Origin: Paenibacillus catalpae
GTDB taxonomy: Bacteria; Bacillota; Bacilli; Paenibacillales; Paenibacillaceae
Assembly: GCF_900112695.1 (NCBI RefSeq)
Contig: NZ_FOMT01000003.1
Coordinates: forward strand, 434,001-498,000
Direction of reading: 5' to 3'
Length of the DNA stretch: 64,000 nt
Part shown: positions 38,139-46,672 of the stretch, piece by piece
Position numbering within the stretch: position 1 is the first letter of the stretch
Layout: each line of letters begins with the position of its first letter
The notes under the pieces: generated by a model
Told to the model about the DNA's origin: nothing
The model's database searches: none
What the model saw: only the letters and a program-made list of their open reading frames with translations
Program-made: the position numbers and the translations under genes

Positions 38139-38368
38139 TTTTTACTAAATATTAATGAAAAAAGCATTTATAAGGGGTGAATATATGCAATTTTTAGGTC
38201 TTCTCCTTGCATAAAAATGGTAAAATAATCACTATATTTGAAGTGAAAATTAACCTAATCTAATAGTATTGAAGGAATTAACACAAGATTCATTTTGCAG
38301 CATAACGGTGATTAAGTAGTGATAGGTCTGTAGTGGATGAAATCAAATCATGTGAGGAGAGAGAAGAC

Positions 38369-39325
38369 ATGACAGAGAAAACCGTAGGCAAGAAGCTTGT
38401 GCTGGAACCCGAAGCATTGAAATTTGCGCAGGATACGGCAAACCCGCCGTATTTATTTGATCTTGGTCCAGAAAAGGGACGCGAAACGGTAGATAACGTT
38501 CAAGCCGGAGATGTTCCGAAGCTGCCTGTTGATATTACCGATCTGAACATTGACGGTGGACCAGGCGGGAAGGTTTCCGTTCGTATTCTTCGCGCTCCGA
38601 ATACGACGAAGAAGCTGCCGGCCATACTATATATTCACGGAGCCGGCTGGGTATTCGGCAACGCCCATACCCACGATCGTCTCATCCGAGAGCTGGCGAT
38701 AGGCGCGGAAGCGGCTGTTGTCTTCCCGAACTACAGTTTGTCGCCGGAAGCGAAATACCCGACGGCAATAGAAGAGATCTATGCAACCCTACAATGGATT
38801 GCGGAGAAAGGCGAAGAGCATGGCTTGGATACGAGCCGGCTGTATGTTGCCGGAGACAGTGTTGGCGGTAATATGACGGCGGCAATTACGCTGCTGGCCA
38901 AAGAACGTAAAGGCCCCGAGATTCACAAGCAGCTGCTGTTCTATCCGGTTACCGATGCAGGGAATGATACCGAATCCTACAAAGAATTTGCGACCGGATA
39001 TTTCCTCCGCCGCGATGCAATGGCTTGGTTCTGGGATCAATATACGACAAGCCCAAGCGAGCGCGAAGAAATATACGCATCTCCGCTGCGCGCAACGACG
39101 GAACAGCTTGCGGGCTTGCCGCCTGCCCTGATCATAACGGCAGAAGCCGATGTCCTTCGTGATGAAGGCGAAGCCTATGCGAATAAACTTCGTGAGGCTG
39201 GTGTACGGGTTACGCAAGCGCGTTTCCAGGGAATCATTCATGATTTCGTCATGCTGAACGCCCTGGCGGATACTTCTGCTGCACGCGGCGCAATTATGCT
39301 CGCCAACGCTTGGCTGAAGGAATAG
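38369..39325 (+). CDS. Alpha/beta hydrolase (HSL-type esterase/lipase)
   Basis: A 318-residue hormone-sensitive-lipase-type hydrolase. The oxyanion-hole motif is IHGAGW near residue 92, the nucleophile elbow GDSVGG near 165, the acid residue in TAEADVLRDEG near 260 and the His in IIHDFVM near 290. It should hydrolyse short acyl esters in the cytoplasm; there is no signal peptide. ATG 38369 follows GAGGAGAGA; the in-frame ATG at 38333 lacks a site. An FMN reductase begins 29 bases after its stop, so the two probably form an operon. Confidence 0.92.
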   Translation: MTEKTVGKKLVLEPEALKFAQDTANPPYLFDLGPEKGRETVDNVQAGDVPKLPVDITDLNIDGGPGGKVSVRILRAPNTTKKLPAILYIHGAGWVFGNAHTHDRLIRELAIGAEAAVVFPNYSLSPEAKYPTAIEEIYATLQWIAEKGEEHGLDTSRLYVAGDSVGGNMTAAITLLAKERKGPEIHKQLLFYPVTDAGNDTESYKEFATGYFLRRDAMAWFWDQYTTSPSEREEIYASPLRATTEQLAGLPPALIITAEADVLRDEGEAYANKLREAGVRVTQARFQGIIHDFVMLNALADTSAARGAIMLANAWLKE

Positions 39326-39354
39326 CATCTTTTACCCGACAGGAGGGATTGAAC

Positions 39355-39918
39355 TTGACGAAGAAGATAGGTCTCATTGTCGGAAGCTTAAGGGAGCTTT
39401 CCTACAATGGCATGATAGCCGATACAATCCCGGAGTTAGTGGAGAACGCAGAATATGAACACATTGCAATAGCCGAGCTTCCCTTATACAACGCGGATCT
39501 GGATCATGGGGACGGGCCGGATGCGGTGAAGCTGTTCCGGGAAGCGATCAGGCGGTCAGACGGTATCATCATCCTTACCCCTGAATACAACTCAGGCACC
39601 CCAGGTGTACTCAAGAATGCGCTCGACTGGGCTTCGACCCCGACCAAAACCGCTGTGTTGATCAAAAAGCCTGTCGCTGTCGTTGGAGCTACACCCGGTG
39701 TGAAGGGGACTATTTTGTCGCAGCAGCAGGTCAGACAGACTCTCGAGGCAACACAGTCGTATGTGCTGCCTCATCAGAAAATGTACATTTCAGAAATCAT
39801 CCATAAGGTGGATCAGGAAAGCCGTAAGCTTACCGATGAAACGACCAGAAAGTATTTGCAGCGTTATGTGCAGTCGTTTGTCCAATGGATCGATCAGGCC
39901 GATCGTTTGAATTCGTAA
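39355..39918 (+). CDS. NADPH-dependent FMN reductase-like flavoprotein
   Basis: A 187-residue flavodoxin-like protein. The phosphate-binding GSLRELSYN motif is at residues 10-18 and the family block LTPEYNSGTPGVLKNALDW at about 75-95. Members reduce FMN, quinones or azo dyes with NAD(P)H. The TTG start at 39355 is 7 bases after AGGAGGG. It is probably co-transcribed with the hydrolase upstream; it could also supply reduced flavin to the monooxygenases at 46673 and 49101, but it is not in their operon. Confidence 0.9.
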   Translation: MTKKIGLIVGSLRELSYNGMIADTIPELVENAEYEHIAIAELPLYNADLDHGDGPDAVKLFREAIRRSDGIIILTPEYNSGTPGVLKNALDWASTPTKTAVLIKKPVAVVGATPGVKGTILSQQQVRQTLEATQSYVLPHQKMYISEIIHKVDQESRKLTDETTRKYLQRYVQSFVQWIDQADRLNS

Positions 39919-39980
39919 GATCCCGGCTTTCCTACCGGGTAAAATATGAAAGCGTAAATATGCGCGGGTAGGAGTATATC

Positions 39981-40979
39981 ATGAACAATATTGCTATATT
40001 TGGATTCGGACGTATCGGAAGACAGCTTCTTCGAGTAGCCTTGCAGGATAAGCTGTTCGTGCCGGTGTCCATCTCGGATATTAAAGACGAAGCATCGCTT
40101 GCCGCCCTGTTCGAGGTAGATACGAATTATAAACGTTGGCCGGAGTCTGTAACAGGTTCAGAGGGGACAATCAAAATTGGCGACCGTTCTATCCTCTACC
40201 TAAACTCTTCGCAGGAAATTCCGAACTGGAGCGAGCTGGGCGTCGGGCTTGTCATCGACTGCACGGGACGGGCTGTGACAAGACAGGTTGCGCAGCTTCA
40301 TCTGGATCGTGGCGCGAAACGCGTGCTTGTCAGCGGACCAAGCAAATCGCTTGAGGACTGTGACGCCGTTCTGCTGAAAGGAATCAATCTGGACAGCTTT
40401 GATCCGGAAAAGCATAAAATCATCAGCATGGCGAGCTGCACGACCAATGCGCTGGCCCCTGTCGTGAAGTTGGTCCGTGAAAATTATGGTATTCAGTATG
40501 GGCTGTTCTCCACGGTGCATTCATACACAAATACGCAATCGCTGACCGATCAGCCGATGAGAGACCGCAGAGACTCATGGGCAGCCGCGGAAAATATTAT
40601 TCCTTCTTCTTCAGGCGCGGCAAAGGCGCTTAAGTTTATTTGGCCGGATCTGCAAATTACGGGGAAAGCTTACCGGATTCCAACACGTACCGGAAGTATC
40701 GCGGAGCTGAATCTGGTAACCGAGAAACCGTGCACGGCTCAAGAAATTAATGATATGTTCCGGCAAGCTGCACAGGCAGGACCTCTTAATGGAGTTCTCG
40801 ATGTGCTGGAAGGGGAGTGGGCATCCTCGCGTATCGTAGGCGATTCCCATTCTTCGATTATTGACCTGCCGCTGACTCACGTGCAAGGCGGACTCTTATC
40901 TGTAGCCGCTTGGTATGATAATGAGTGGGGTTATGCATCACGCCTTGCTGAAGTAGCCGCATTTTTAAGCCGGAGTTAA
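39981..40979 (+). CDS. Glyceraldehyde-3-phosphate dehydrogenase, divergent paralogue
   Basis: A 332-residue type I GAPDH. The Rossmann motif FGFGRIGR is at residues 7-14, the catalytic Cys153 is in SMASCTTNALAP, His180 is in TVHSYTNTQ, and the phosphate-site block RIPTRTGSIAELNL and DNEWGYASR follow. The region after the first Rossmann strand (SDIKDEASLAALFEVDTNYK) departs from the usual glycolytic form. It stands alone, not in a cggR-gap-pgk operon, so it is probably a secondary GAPDH (gluconeogenic, redox or specialised). GGGTAGGAG precedes ATG 39981, and a terminator follows. Confidence 0.88.
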   Translation: MNNIAIFGFGRIGRQLLRVALQDKLFVPVSISDIKDEASLAALFEVDTNYKRWPESVTGSEGTIKIGDRSILYLNSSQEIPNWSELGVGLVIDCTGRAVTRQVAQLHLDRGAKRVLVSGPSKSLEDCDAVLLKGINLDSFDPEKHKIISMASCTTNALAPVVKLVRENYGIQYGLFSTVHSYTNTQSLTDQPMRDRRDSWAAAENIIPSSSGAAKALKFIWPDLQITGKAYRIPTRTGSIAELNLVTEKPCTAQEINDMFRQAAQAGPLNGVLDVLEGEWASSRIVGDSHSSIIDLPLTHVQGGLLSVAAWYDNEWGYASRLAEVAAFLSRS

Positions 40980-40996
40980 TCACACAAATACCGTGC

Positions 40997-41027
40997 CCCG
41001 CTTTCTCTAAGGAGAAGGCGGGTTTTT
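40997..41027 (+). terminator. Terminator after the GAPDH gene
   Basis: An 11-base stem (CCCGCTTTCTC with one G-U pair) with a 4-base loop and five T. Confidence 0.88.
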
Positions 41028-41119
41028 GTTTGTTTCTGGATCGATCGTATAATTGTCGCGATATGATAAGCAGTCTGTCGTGATCTTTCATTGGAAAGGA
41101 GTGAAAAACAAGTAGAATC

Positions 41120-41138
41120 AATAATGAAAATCATTATC
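41120..41138 (+). promoter_or_regulatory. Fur box upstream of the siderophore-binding lipoprotein
   Basis: AATAATGAAAATCATTATC differs little from the classical 19-base Fur box GATAATGATAATCATTATC. It lies 27 bases before the TTG start of the FecB-like gene, so iron repression by Fur is expected. Confidence 0.85.
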
Positions 41139-41164
41139 AGAGATAAGGAAGAGGAGATATTACG

Positions 41165-42169
41165 TTGAAAAGACTTCATCAATCCGTTTATTATGCAACG
41201 TTGTTCATTTGTTTCATGCTGACGGCATGCAGCTCGGGAGGAAATAACGCAAACGCGCCAAGCAGCACGCCTTCATCATCTCCGCAGGCGGAAGCTCAAG
41301 ATACTTCGGAGCCTGAAAGCGGCAATCCCTATCCAGTGACCATAAAGCATCTGAAAGGTGAATATACACTGGAGAAAAAGCCTGAGGTTATTGCCGTTCT
41401 GGATGCGAAATTCGCCGACCAGCTGATTGCGCTTGAGGAGAAGCCCGCGGGAAGTGTAAAAGCAGCTGGTTCGGATACGGATTTCCCGGAATATTTGAGG
41501 GATAAGCTGGGAGACGTGAAGCTGCTGGGCACACGGGATGAGCCTAATCTGGAAGCGGTGCTGGCCTTGCAGCCGGATTTGATTCTGATGACGGATTTTC
41601 AAGAGGCAGCTTACGGCAATATCAGTAAAATAGCGCCAACCGTTGTGCTGGACTTCGATGAGGATTGGCGCGTGACTTTGGAAACCATGGGTAAAATAGT
41701 GGGCAAGCAGGCACAAGCGAAGGCTGTAGAGCAAGCCTATGAAGAAAAAGCTTCCAAACTTAAAGAGCAGCTTGCTGCAAAGCTCGGCGATGAGACCGTT
41801 GCGCTTATTCGTCCAAGAACAGAAGGAATACGCGTTCACGCTCCGGATCATCGTACAGGAGCTATTCTTTATAAGGATTTGGGCTTGAACGTTCCGGCAT
41901 TCGTTGCGGCGGCTGACGATACTTCCTATGAGATTTCGCTGGAAGCAGTTAGCGAGATTGGCGCTGACCATTACTTCTTATTATCGGATGCCATGTTTGC
42001 GGATTCGGTTAAGGAGCTGGAAAGCACGAATATATGGAAATCACTCGAGCCGGTGAAAAACAATCATGCGTATAAAGTGGACACCACATCATGGATTGCC
42101 TATTATGGACCAATTGCGAACAGCATGATTATCGAGCAAGCTGCGGAAGCCTTGCTAGGGAAAGAATAG
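41165..42169 (+). CDS. Iron-siderophore-binding lipoprotein (FecB/FhuD family)
   Basis: A 334-residue class III binding protein. The signal ends in lipobox LTACSSG; a Ser/Pro-rich linker follows, then two lobes joined by a long helix. Family segments: KPEVIAVLDAKFADQLIALE, NLEAVLALQPDLILMTDF, and DHYFLLSDAMF. It binds ferric siderophore outside the membrane. The start is TTG 41165 after AAGGAAGAGGAG. No permease or ATPase gene is nearby, so the transporter core must be encoded elsewhere. The FhuF-like gene begins 3 bases after its stop. Confidence 0.92.
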   Translation: MKRLHQSVYYATLFICFMLTACSSGGNNANAPSSTPSSSPQAEAQDTSEPESGNPYPVTIKHLKGEYTLEKKPEVIAVLDAKFADQLIALEEKPAGSVKAAGSDTDFPEYLRDKLGDVKLLGTRDEPNLEAVLALQPDLILMTDFQEAAYGNISKIAPTVVLDFDEDWRVTLETMGKIVGKQAQAKAVEQAYEEKASKLKEQLAAKLGDETVALIRPRTEGIRVHAPDHRTGAILYKDLGLNVPAFVAAADDTSYEISLEAVSEIGADHYFLLSDAMFADSVKELESTNIWKSLEPVKNNHAYKVDTTSWIAYYGPIANSMIIEQAAEALLGKE

Positions 42170-42172
42170 GGG

Positions 42173-42922
42173 ATGGATCCATTTCTGGCATCCGACGCCT
42201 GGAAAGAGCTTGCCAACGATTACAACCTGGCGGTTGGCGAGGTCCCTCAGCAAAGTCTCAAATCGCTGGCCTTAAGCGAGCTGCTGGAAGGGGAGTCCTG
42301 CAGAGCGTACATAAATTGGCTGATGAGGCATATAGGCGCTCCTAATTCCAGTGTTGCTGCCTCCATGCTTGTAAAAAGAATGGGCAGACTGCTCGTTGCT
42401 CCGGTGCTTAGTGCCATGTCCTATCATAATCAAGGGATTGGAATGAAGCTTGAGAACTGTCGATTGTTTCATCTCGACGATTCCTCCGCCGGAACGACTT
42501 TTCCTTTTATGACTCTTTCCGATATTAGCATCACCGCGCCTGACGATCATCCTAGAGAGACGTGGCGGGCTGAAGTGATCAGACAATTGTTCGCAGATCG
42601 CCTGACCCCGCTCATGAAGCATATAGCAGAAGCGGGTTCGGTATCGATGGCAATCCTGTGGGAAAATGTAATGGTTCGCATCGCTCCTGTATATGCTCAC
42701 GATGAGAACCAGGACGAAGAATGGAATCAGCGAGTACGGGATGATTTTTTCTTTCTTGCCAATGAAGCTTCCGGCGAGCTGTACGGCATGAGGAAAAATC
42801 CGATAGCCTCCTTTACAGAGACAAGAGAAGACGATCGTCTTACGGGACGAAGCAAGCGATTGACCTGCTGTCTCTATTATCAAATGGCGCCTGAATACTG
42901 CCTAAAGTGCCCTAAGCTGTAA
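42173..42922 (+). CDS. FhuF-like siderophore-iron reductase
   Basis: A 249-residue cytoplasmic protein ending in CC-x9-C-x2-C (Cys232, Cys233, Cys243, Cys246), the [2Fe-2S] site of FhuF-type ferric-siderophore reductases. The body shows the IucA/IucC C-terminal-like segment (AILWENVMVRIAPVY). It would release iron by reducing the imported ferric siderophore. Spacing in the cluster is one residue shorter than I recall for E. coli FhuF. It is tightly linked to the Fur-regulated binding protein. Confidence 0.85.
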   Translation: MDPFLASDAWKELANDYNLAVGEVPQQSLKSLALSELLEGESCRAYINWLMRHIGAPNSSVAASMLVKRMGRLLVAPVLSAMSYHNQGIGMKLENCRLFHLDDSSAGTTFPFMTLSDISITAPDDHPRETWRAEVIRQLFADRLTPLMKHIAEAGSVSMAILWENVMVRIAPVYAHDENQDEEWNQRVRDDFFFLANEASGELYGMRKNPIASFTETREDDRLTGRSKRLTCCLYYQMAPEYCLKCPKL

Positions 42923-42979
42923 CCTGCCGGACCTCTGTCATAAGAACCTTTCAATCTTTATGGAGTCTTACAATTGACT

Positions 42980-42998
42980 GTGAGAATCATTTTCAATT
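42980..42998 (+). promoter_or_regulatory. Second Fur box, upstream of the AraC-FecB regulator
   Basis: GTGAGAATCATTTTCAATT contains the 7-1-7 inverted core TGAGAAT-C-ATTTTCA. It lies 76 bases before ATG 43074. Confidence 0.8.
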
Positions 42999-43073
42999 AA
43001 AATAGCAGAACAGGGAAAATGATACATAACAAGCGTGCAGCTCCATGATGACATAGGTTTGGAGAGGTGTTAG

Positions 43074-44740
43074 ATGCCACTACAGGAACAATTATCGCTA
43101 TGGAATGATATGGCGGTCAAAGTACTTGATGTTCAGCGAGAAAACTTGCTTCCAGGCAGCGATATTCGCCGGTATGACATACCGGCGAATATGCTGTTTT
43201 TTGCATGCAGCGGACACGGTAAACTGCTTGTAGACGGGATCTCACATACGATTAATCCCTTTTTTGTCTGCCACGCAGGCAAGGAGGCAGCTATCGATCT
43301 CGTGTCGGTTGCGGAGCCGATCGAATATATCGCCATCTATTATAAGGCCGAGCTCATTCCTTCCGGCGAAAGAGAGCACGACTCCGAGATTTCGCTTTTG
43401 CAGATTCCATTTGGGTTCAGCCCTGCCAAGCGGTTATCCTTGCATCAGGTGATGGAACAAATCGCGTCCAAATGGAGCATGAGGCAAGGAATGGAAGGCT
43501 TTCATGCCAATGCGCTTCTGCAGGGCTTGCTTTATGATCTGCTGAAGCAGCAGCTGACGATCGGCTATCAGACTCCTTCAGAGGCTGTCGGCATCGTGAC
43601 GACTTATATTGATGCTCATTATCATAAGCCAATAAGACTGGATTTGTTGGCCGAGCTTGTGCATTGCAGCTCCAGACAGCTGCAAAGATGGTTTAATCAG
43701 CAGCTGGAGCTTGGACCGATGGAGTATGTGATCAAGGTCAGAATGAATCATGCGGCACAGCTGCTCCAGCATACCGGGGCGACAATTCAGGAAATTGCGC
43801 AAAGCATCGGGTATCGGGATATGTATTATTTTAGCAGGGCCTTTAAAAATTATTACGGGACCGCACCGCTTGATTTCCGTCGTGCTTCCCAATCTGATGC
43901 TGAAGTCATAAAGCATGCAAAAGGCGAGCTTCGCTTGCAGCAGCCGCCAAAGCGTATTGCGGTACTTGATGTACAGTACGCGGACCAGCTGTTCACGCTA
44001 AATGAATTTCCTGCCGGAAGCGTGGGGATAGGAGGCGGTGACATCTGCTGCTTCCCTGATTTTTTGCAAAATAGGCTGGGACAATTTACGGTGCTTGGGA
44101 CATGTGAACAGGTTAATATGGAGGCTGTAGCCGCGCTTGCGCCCGATCTTATCATATGTACGGATTTGCATGAACAGCTTTACTCAAAGCTAAGCCAATT
44201 GGCTCCGACTCTGATGTTTCATCGAAATGAGGATTGGCGCAAGATCCTGGTCATTTTTGGCGTCATCACTGGCAAAAGGCAGAGGGCTGCCAAATATTGC
44301 TGGAGTACCGTGAGAAGACCGCAAAATTGTCTAGCCTGCTTGCTAAGAAGCTGCGGGGCCAGCATGTCGCGTTGATTCGTCCTCGTGACACGTCTATTCG
44401 CCTTCATACGGCAATTCATCGCACGGGCGCCGTTTTATATGCGGATTTGGGTTTGCCCGCGCCGTTTTATATAACAGGGGACTCTGTCTCGGATACCGCG
44501 TACCATATTTCACTGGAGGATCTGCCTGAAGTGAATGCCAGTCATTATTTTCTGCTGAGCAATGAAATGTTCAAGGAGCGGGTCACCGATATGCAGCAGA
44601 GCGTGGAGTGGAATTCGCTTAGCGCTGTGAAGGAGCATTGTGTATACACGGTGGATGCTTCGACCTGGATTGGGTCTTACGGTCCGACGGGAATTAACCG
44701 TATTGTGGATGAGGTAGCTCTATCCTTGCTTGGAGCATAG
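43074..44740 (+). pseudogene. AraC-FecB fusion regulator (Btr type), frameshifted
   Basis: The N-terminal half holds an AraC-type cupin-like domain and double helix-turn-helix (residues about 175-270: LDLLAELVHCSSRQLQRWF, IQEIAQSIGYRDMYYFSRAF). A FecB-like siderophore-binding domain follows, the layout of Bacillus Btr, which activates siderophore uptake when it binds the ferric siderophore. The first frame breaks near 44290 and ends at 44375; the rest (LLEYREKTAKLSSLLAKKL to ALSLLGA) continues in another frame to 44740. Alignment with the FecB protein at 41165 shows that one extra base at the AAA run 44292-44294 would restore a gap-free product. It is therefore a one-base deletion, a sequencing error, or phase variation in a short A run. 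Confidence 0.85.
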
Positions 44741-44773
44741 TCTGCACACCAAAATTGGACTAAACGTCCTATA

Positions 44774-44801
44774 TTGACAACACGAAGTATTATGCTATAT
44801 T
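44774..44801 (+). promoter_or_regulatory. Sigma-A promoter of the sulfonate-type transporter operon
   Basis: Consensus TTGACA (44774-44779), 16 bases, TATATT (44796-44801). Transcription should start near 44808, giving a leader of about 145 bases before ATG 44954. Confidence 0.75.
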
Positions 44802-44807
44802 AATCTC

Positions 44808-44919
44808 ATGGTTTTACTTGGTATTTATTGGATTGACCGATCAAAAATAGGATTCGCTGACCGGGTAACTGGAAGCGCAGAGGACCAACACTTGTTGTGG
44901 TTAGCTGCGCTTTTTTTGT
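44808..44919 (+). promoter_or_regulatory. RNA leader with mutually exclusive antiterminator and terminator helices
   Basis: The terminator pairs AAGCGCAG (44873-44880) with CTGCGCTT (44905-44912), encloses an inner ACCA/TGGT helix and ends in seven T. Upstream, CGCT (44855-44858) can instead pair with AGCG (44874-44877), reinforced by CC/GG inside, which would consume the 5' arm of the terminator. A small TTGA/TCAA hairpin precedes it. This is the layout of an attenuator or riboswitch. It does not match the SAM-I, T-box, TPP, cobalamin or guanidine-I consensus as I know them. Confidence 0.55.
44873..44919 (+). terminator. Attenuator hairpin in the transporter leader
   Basis: An 8-base outer stem, internal loop, inner helix and T7 tract, located before the first gene of the operon rather than after a gene, so it should limit read-through into the transporter. 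Confidence 0.85.
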
Positions 44920-44953
44920 TTTCTGCCTGGCCTAAAGAGAAAGGGTGAGAGAT

Positions 44954-45763
44954 ATGCCGGCAAGTGAAAAAATCAGATTCGAGAAAGTAGCAAAGAGCTT
45001 TATCGTACGCGATCCAAAACAAAAGGGCGCGACGCAGCAATTCACTGCGGTGAAAGATTTGAGCTTCACCGTCAAGGAAGGCGAGTTCATTACGCTGGTA
45101 GGGCCAAGCGGATGCGGGAAATCCACTCTCCTTGATTTGATCAGCGGTTTATCAAGTCCAACAAGCGGGCGTATCTACATGGACGGCAAGGAGATTACAG
45201 GCCCCGGACTCGATCGGGGGATTGTTTTCCAGCAATATGCTTTATTCCCATGGAAGACGGCACGCGGCAATATCGAGTTTGGATTGGAGGCGAAGGGAGT
45301 TCCCAAGCACGAGCGCAAGGAATTAGCCGAGCATTTTCTGGCGTTAGTCGGACTTAGTGCTTTTGCCAACCGGTATCCGCATGAGCTGTCCGGAGGGATG
45401 AAGCAGCGCGTAGCGATTGCAAGAAGTCTTGCGTTCAACCCGGACGTTCTGTTAATGGATGAACCCTTCGCGGCACTGGATGCGCAAACGCGGGAAACCT
45501 TGCAAAGCGAGCTGCTTCGAATCTGGCAGAAAACGAAGAAGACGATTATTTTCATTACGCATGGGATCGATGAAGCGGTATACCTGGGGGAACGCGTTGT
45601 TGTTCTGACTCCGGGGCCAGGCACGGTGAAGAAGATTGTTGATATTCCTTTGAAGCACCGGCTGGATGATGCGGATATACGCTCGCACCCGGAATTTGTG
45701 AAGGCACGGCATGAAGTGTGGAGCTTGCTCCACGAGCTGGAGTATCAAGGTGCTTATATCTGA
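44954..45763 (+). CDS. ABC transporter ATPase, SsuB/TauB/NrtD type
   Basis: A 269-residue ATPase with Walker A GPSGCGKST near residue 55, Q-loop FQQYALFPWKT, signature LSGGMKQRVAIARSL, Walker B VLLMDEPFAALD and switch ITHGIDEAVYLGE. The sequence type serves nitrate, sulfonate and taurine-like importers. ATG 44954 follows AAAGGGTGAG; GTG 44945 lies within that site. It is the first gene after the leader. Confidence 0.93.
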   Translation: MPASEKIRFEKVAKSFIVRDPKQKGATQQFTAVKDLSFTVKEGEFITLVGPSGCGKSTLLDLISGLSSPTSGRIYMDGKEITGPGLDRGIVFQQYALFPWKTARGNIEFGLEAKGVPKHERKELAEHFLALVGLSAFANRYPHELSGGMKQRVAIARSLAFNPDVLLMDEPFAALDAQTRETLQSELLRIWQKTKKTIIFITHGIDEAVYLGERVVVLTPGPGTVKKIVDIPLKHRLDDADIRSHPEFVKARHEVWSLLHELEYQGAYI

Positions 45764-45787
45764 TTGATAAGAGAGGAGTGCATTTGA

Positions 45788-46612
45788 TTGGAGAATGTAA
45801 AAGCTGTTCCAAGACCCTTGCCGAGCAGAAGGATTAGAATTAACTTGTCACTGAACATACGAAAGCTGTTCAAACAGTCTATCGTGCTTGTCTTATTAGC
45901 CGTGGTATGGCAGTTTGCCCCGCTTACGGGAGTTGCAGATCCGGCCTTTTTACCGCCTTTCTCTGATGTCATTCAGGCACTGTGGAATTTGATCCTATCC
46001 GGCGAACTGTTTCATCACTTTGCAGCCAGCATGGTTCGTTCGTTAAGCGGCTTTGCTTTGGCACTGCTCGTCGCAATCCCGTTAGGCTTGACTATTGGCT
46101 GGTACCCTCTTGCCAGAGAGCTACTGAATCCGGTGATGGAATTGTTCCGAAACACAGCGGCATTAGCCTTGCTCCCGGTGTTTATGCTCATACTCGGAAT
46201 CGGCGAAACATCCAAGATCGCAATTGTCCTGTTCGCATGCACCTGGCCGATTCTTCTGAATACAATCGCCGCTGTAGGCAACGTTGATCCTTTGCTGATC
46301 AAATCGGCCCGATCGATGAACATCTCCTCCTTCAAGCTGTTTATCAAGGTTATTCTGCCTGCGTCCGTACCGACTATCTTTACCGGCATCCGCATGGCGG
46401 GAACGGGAGCGATACTAGTGTTGATCGCTGCGGAGATGGTTGGTGCCAAGGAAGGTCTAGGTTACCTCATCACCTATTCGCAATATAACTTCGAGATTCC
46501 CGAGATGTTTGCGGGCATCCTCACGATTGCTTTGCTTGGCCTCTTAATTAATCAAGGATTAAGCATGATTGAGCGCAAGTTGTCCCGATGGAAGCAGCAG
46601 GTGAACGGGTAA
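45788..46612 (+). CDS. ABC transporter permease, SsuC/TauC type
   Basis: A 274-residue permease with about six helices; LLIKSARSMNISSFKLFIKV is the ATPase-contact loop. It pairs with the ATPase upstream. The start is TTG 45788 after AGAGGAGTG at normal spacing. The gene follows 24 bases after the ATPase gene. Confidence 0.92.
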   Translation: MENVKAVPRPLPSRRIRINLSLNIRKLFKQSIVLVLLAVVWQFAPLTGVADPAFLPPFSDVIQALWNLILSGELFHHFAASMVRSLSGFALALLVAIPLGLTIGWYPLARELLNPVMELFRNTAALALLPVFMLILGIGETSKIAIVLFACTWPILLNTIAAVGNVDPLLIKSARSMNISSFKLFIKVILPASVPTIFTGIRMAGTGAILVLIAAEMVGAKEGLGYLITYSQYNFEIPEMFAGILTIALLGLLINQGLSMIERKLSRWKQQVNG

Positions 46613-46672
46613 ATTTTTTTATGTCAAATGTTGATTAAAAATATAGGATTAGTATGAATAGGAGCGGGAAGT

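Noticed and set aside
44808..44919. Known riboswitch classes (SAM-I, T-box, TPP, cobalamin, guanidine-I) in the transporter leader
   Set aside because: The conserved core sequences of these classes could not be found; only the alternative helices are supported.
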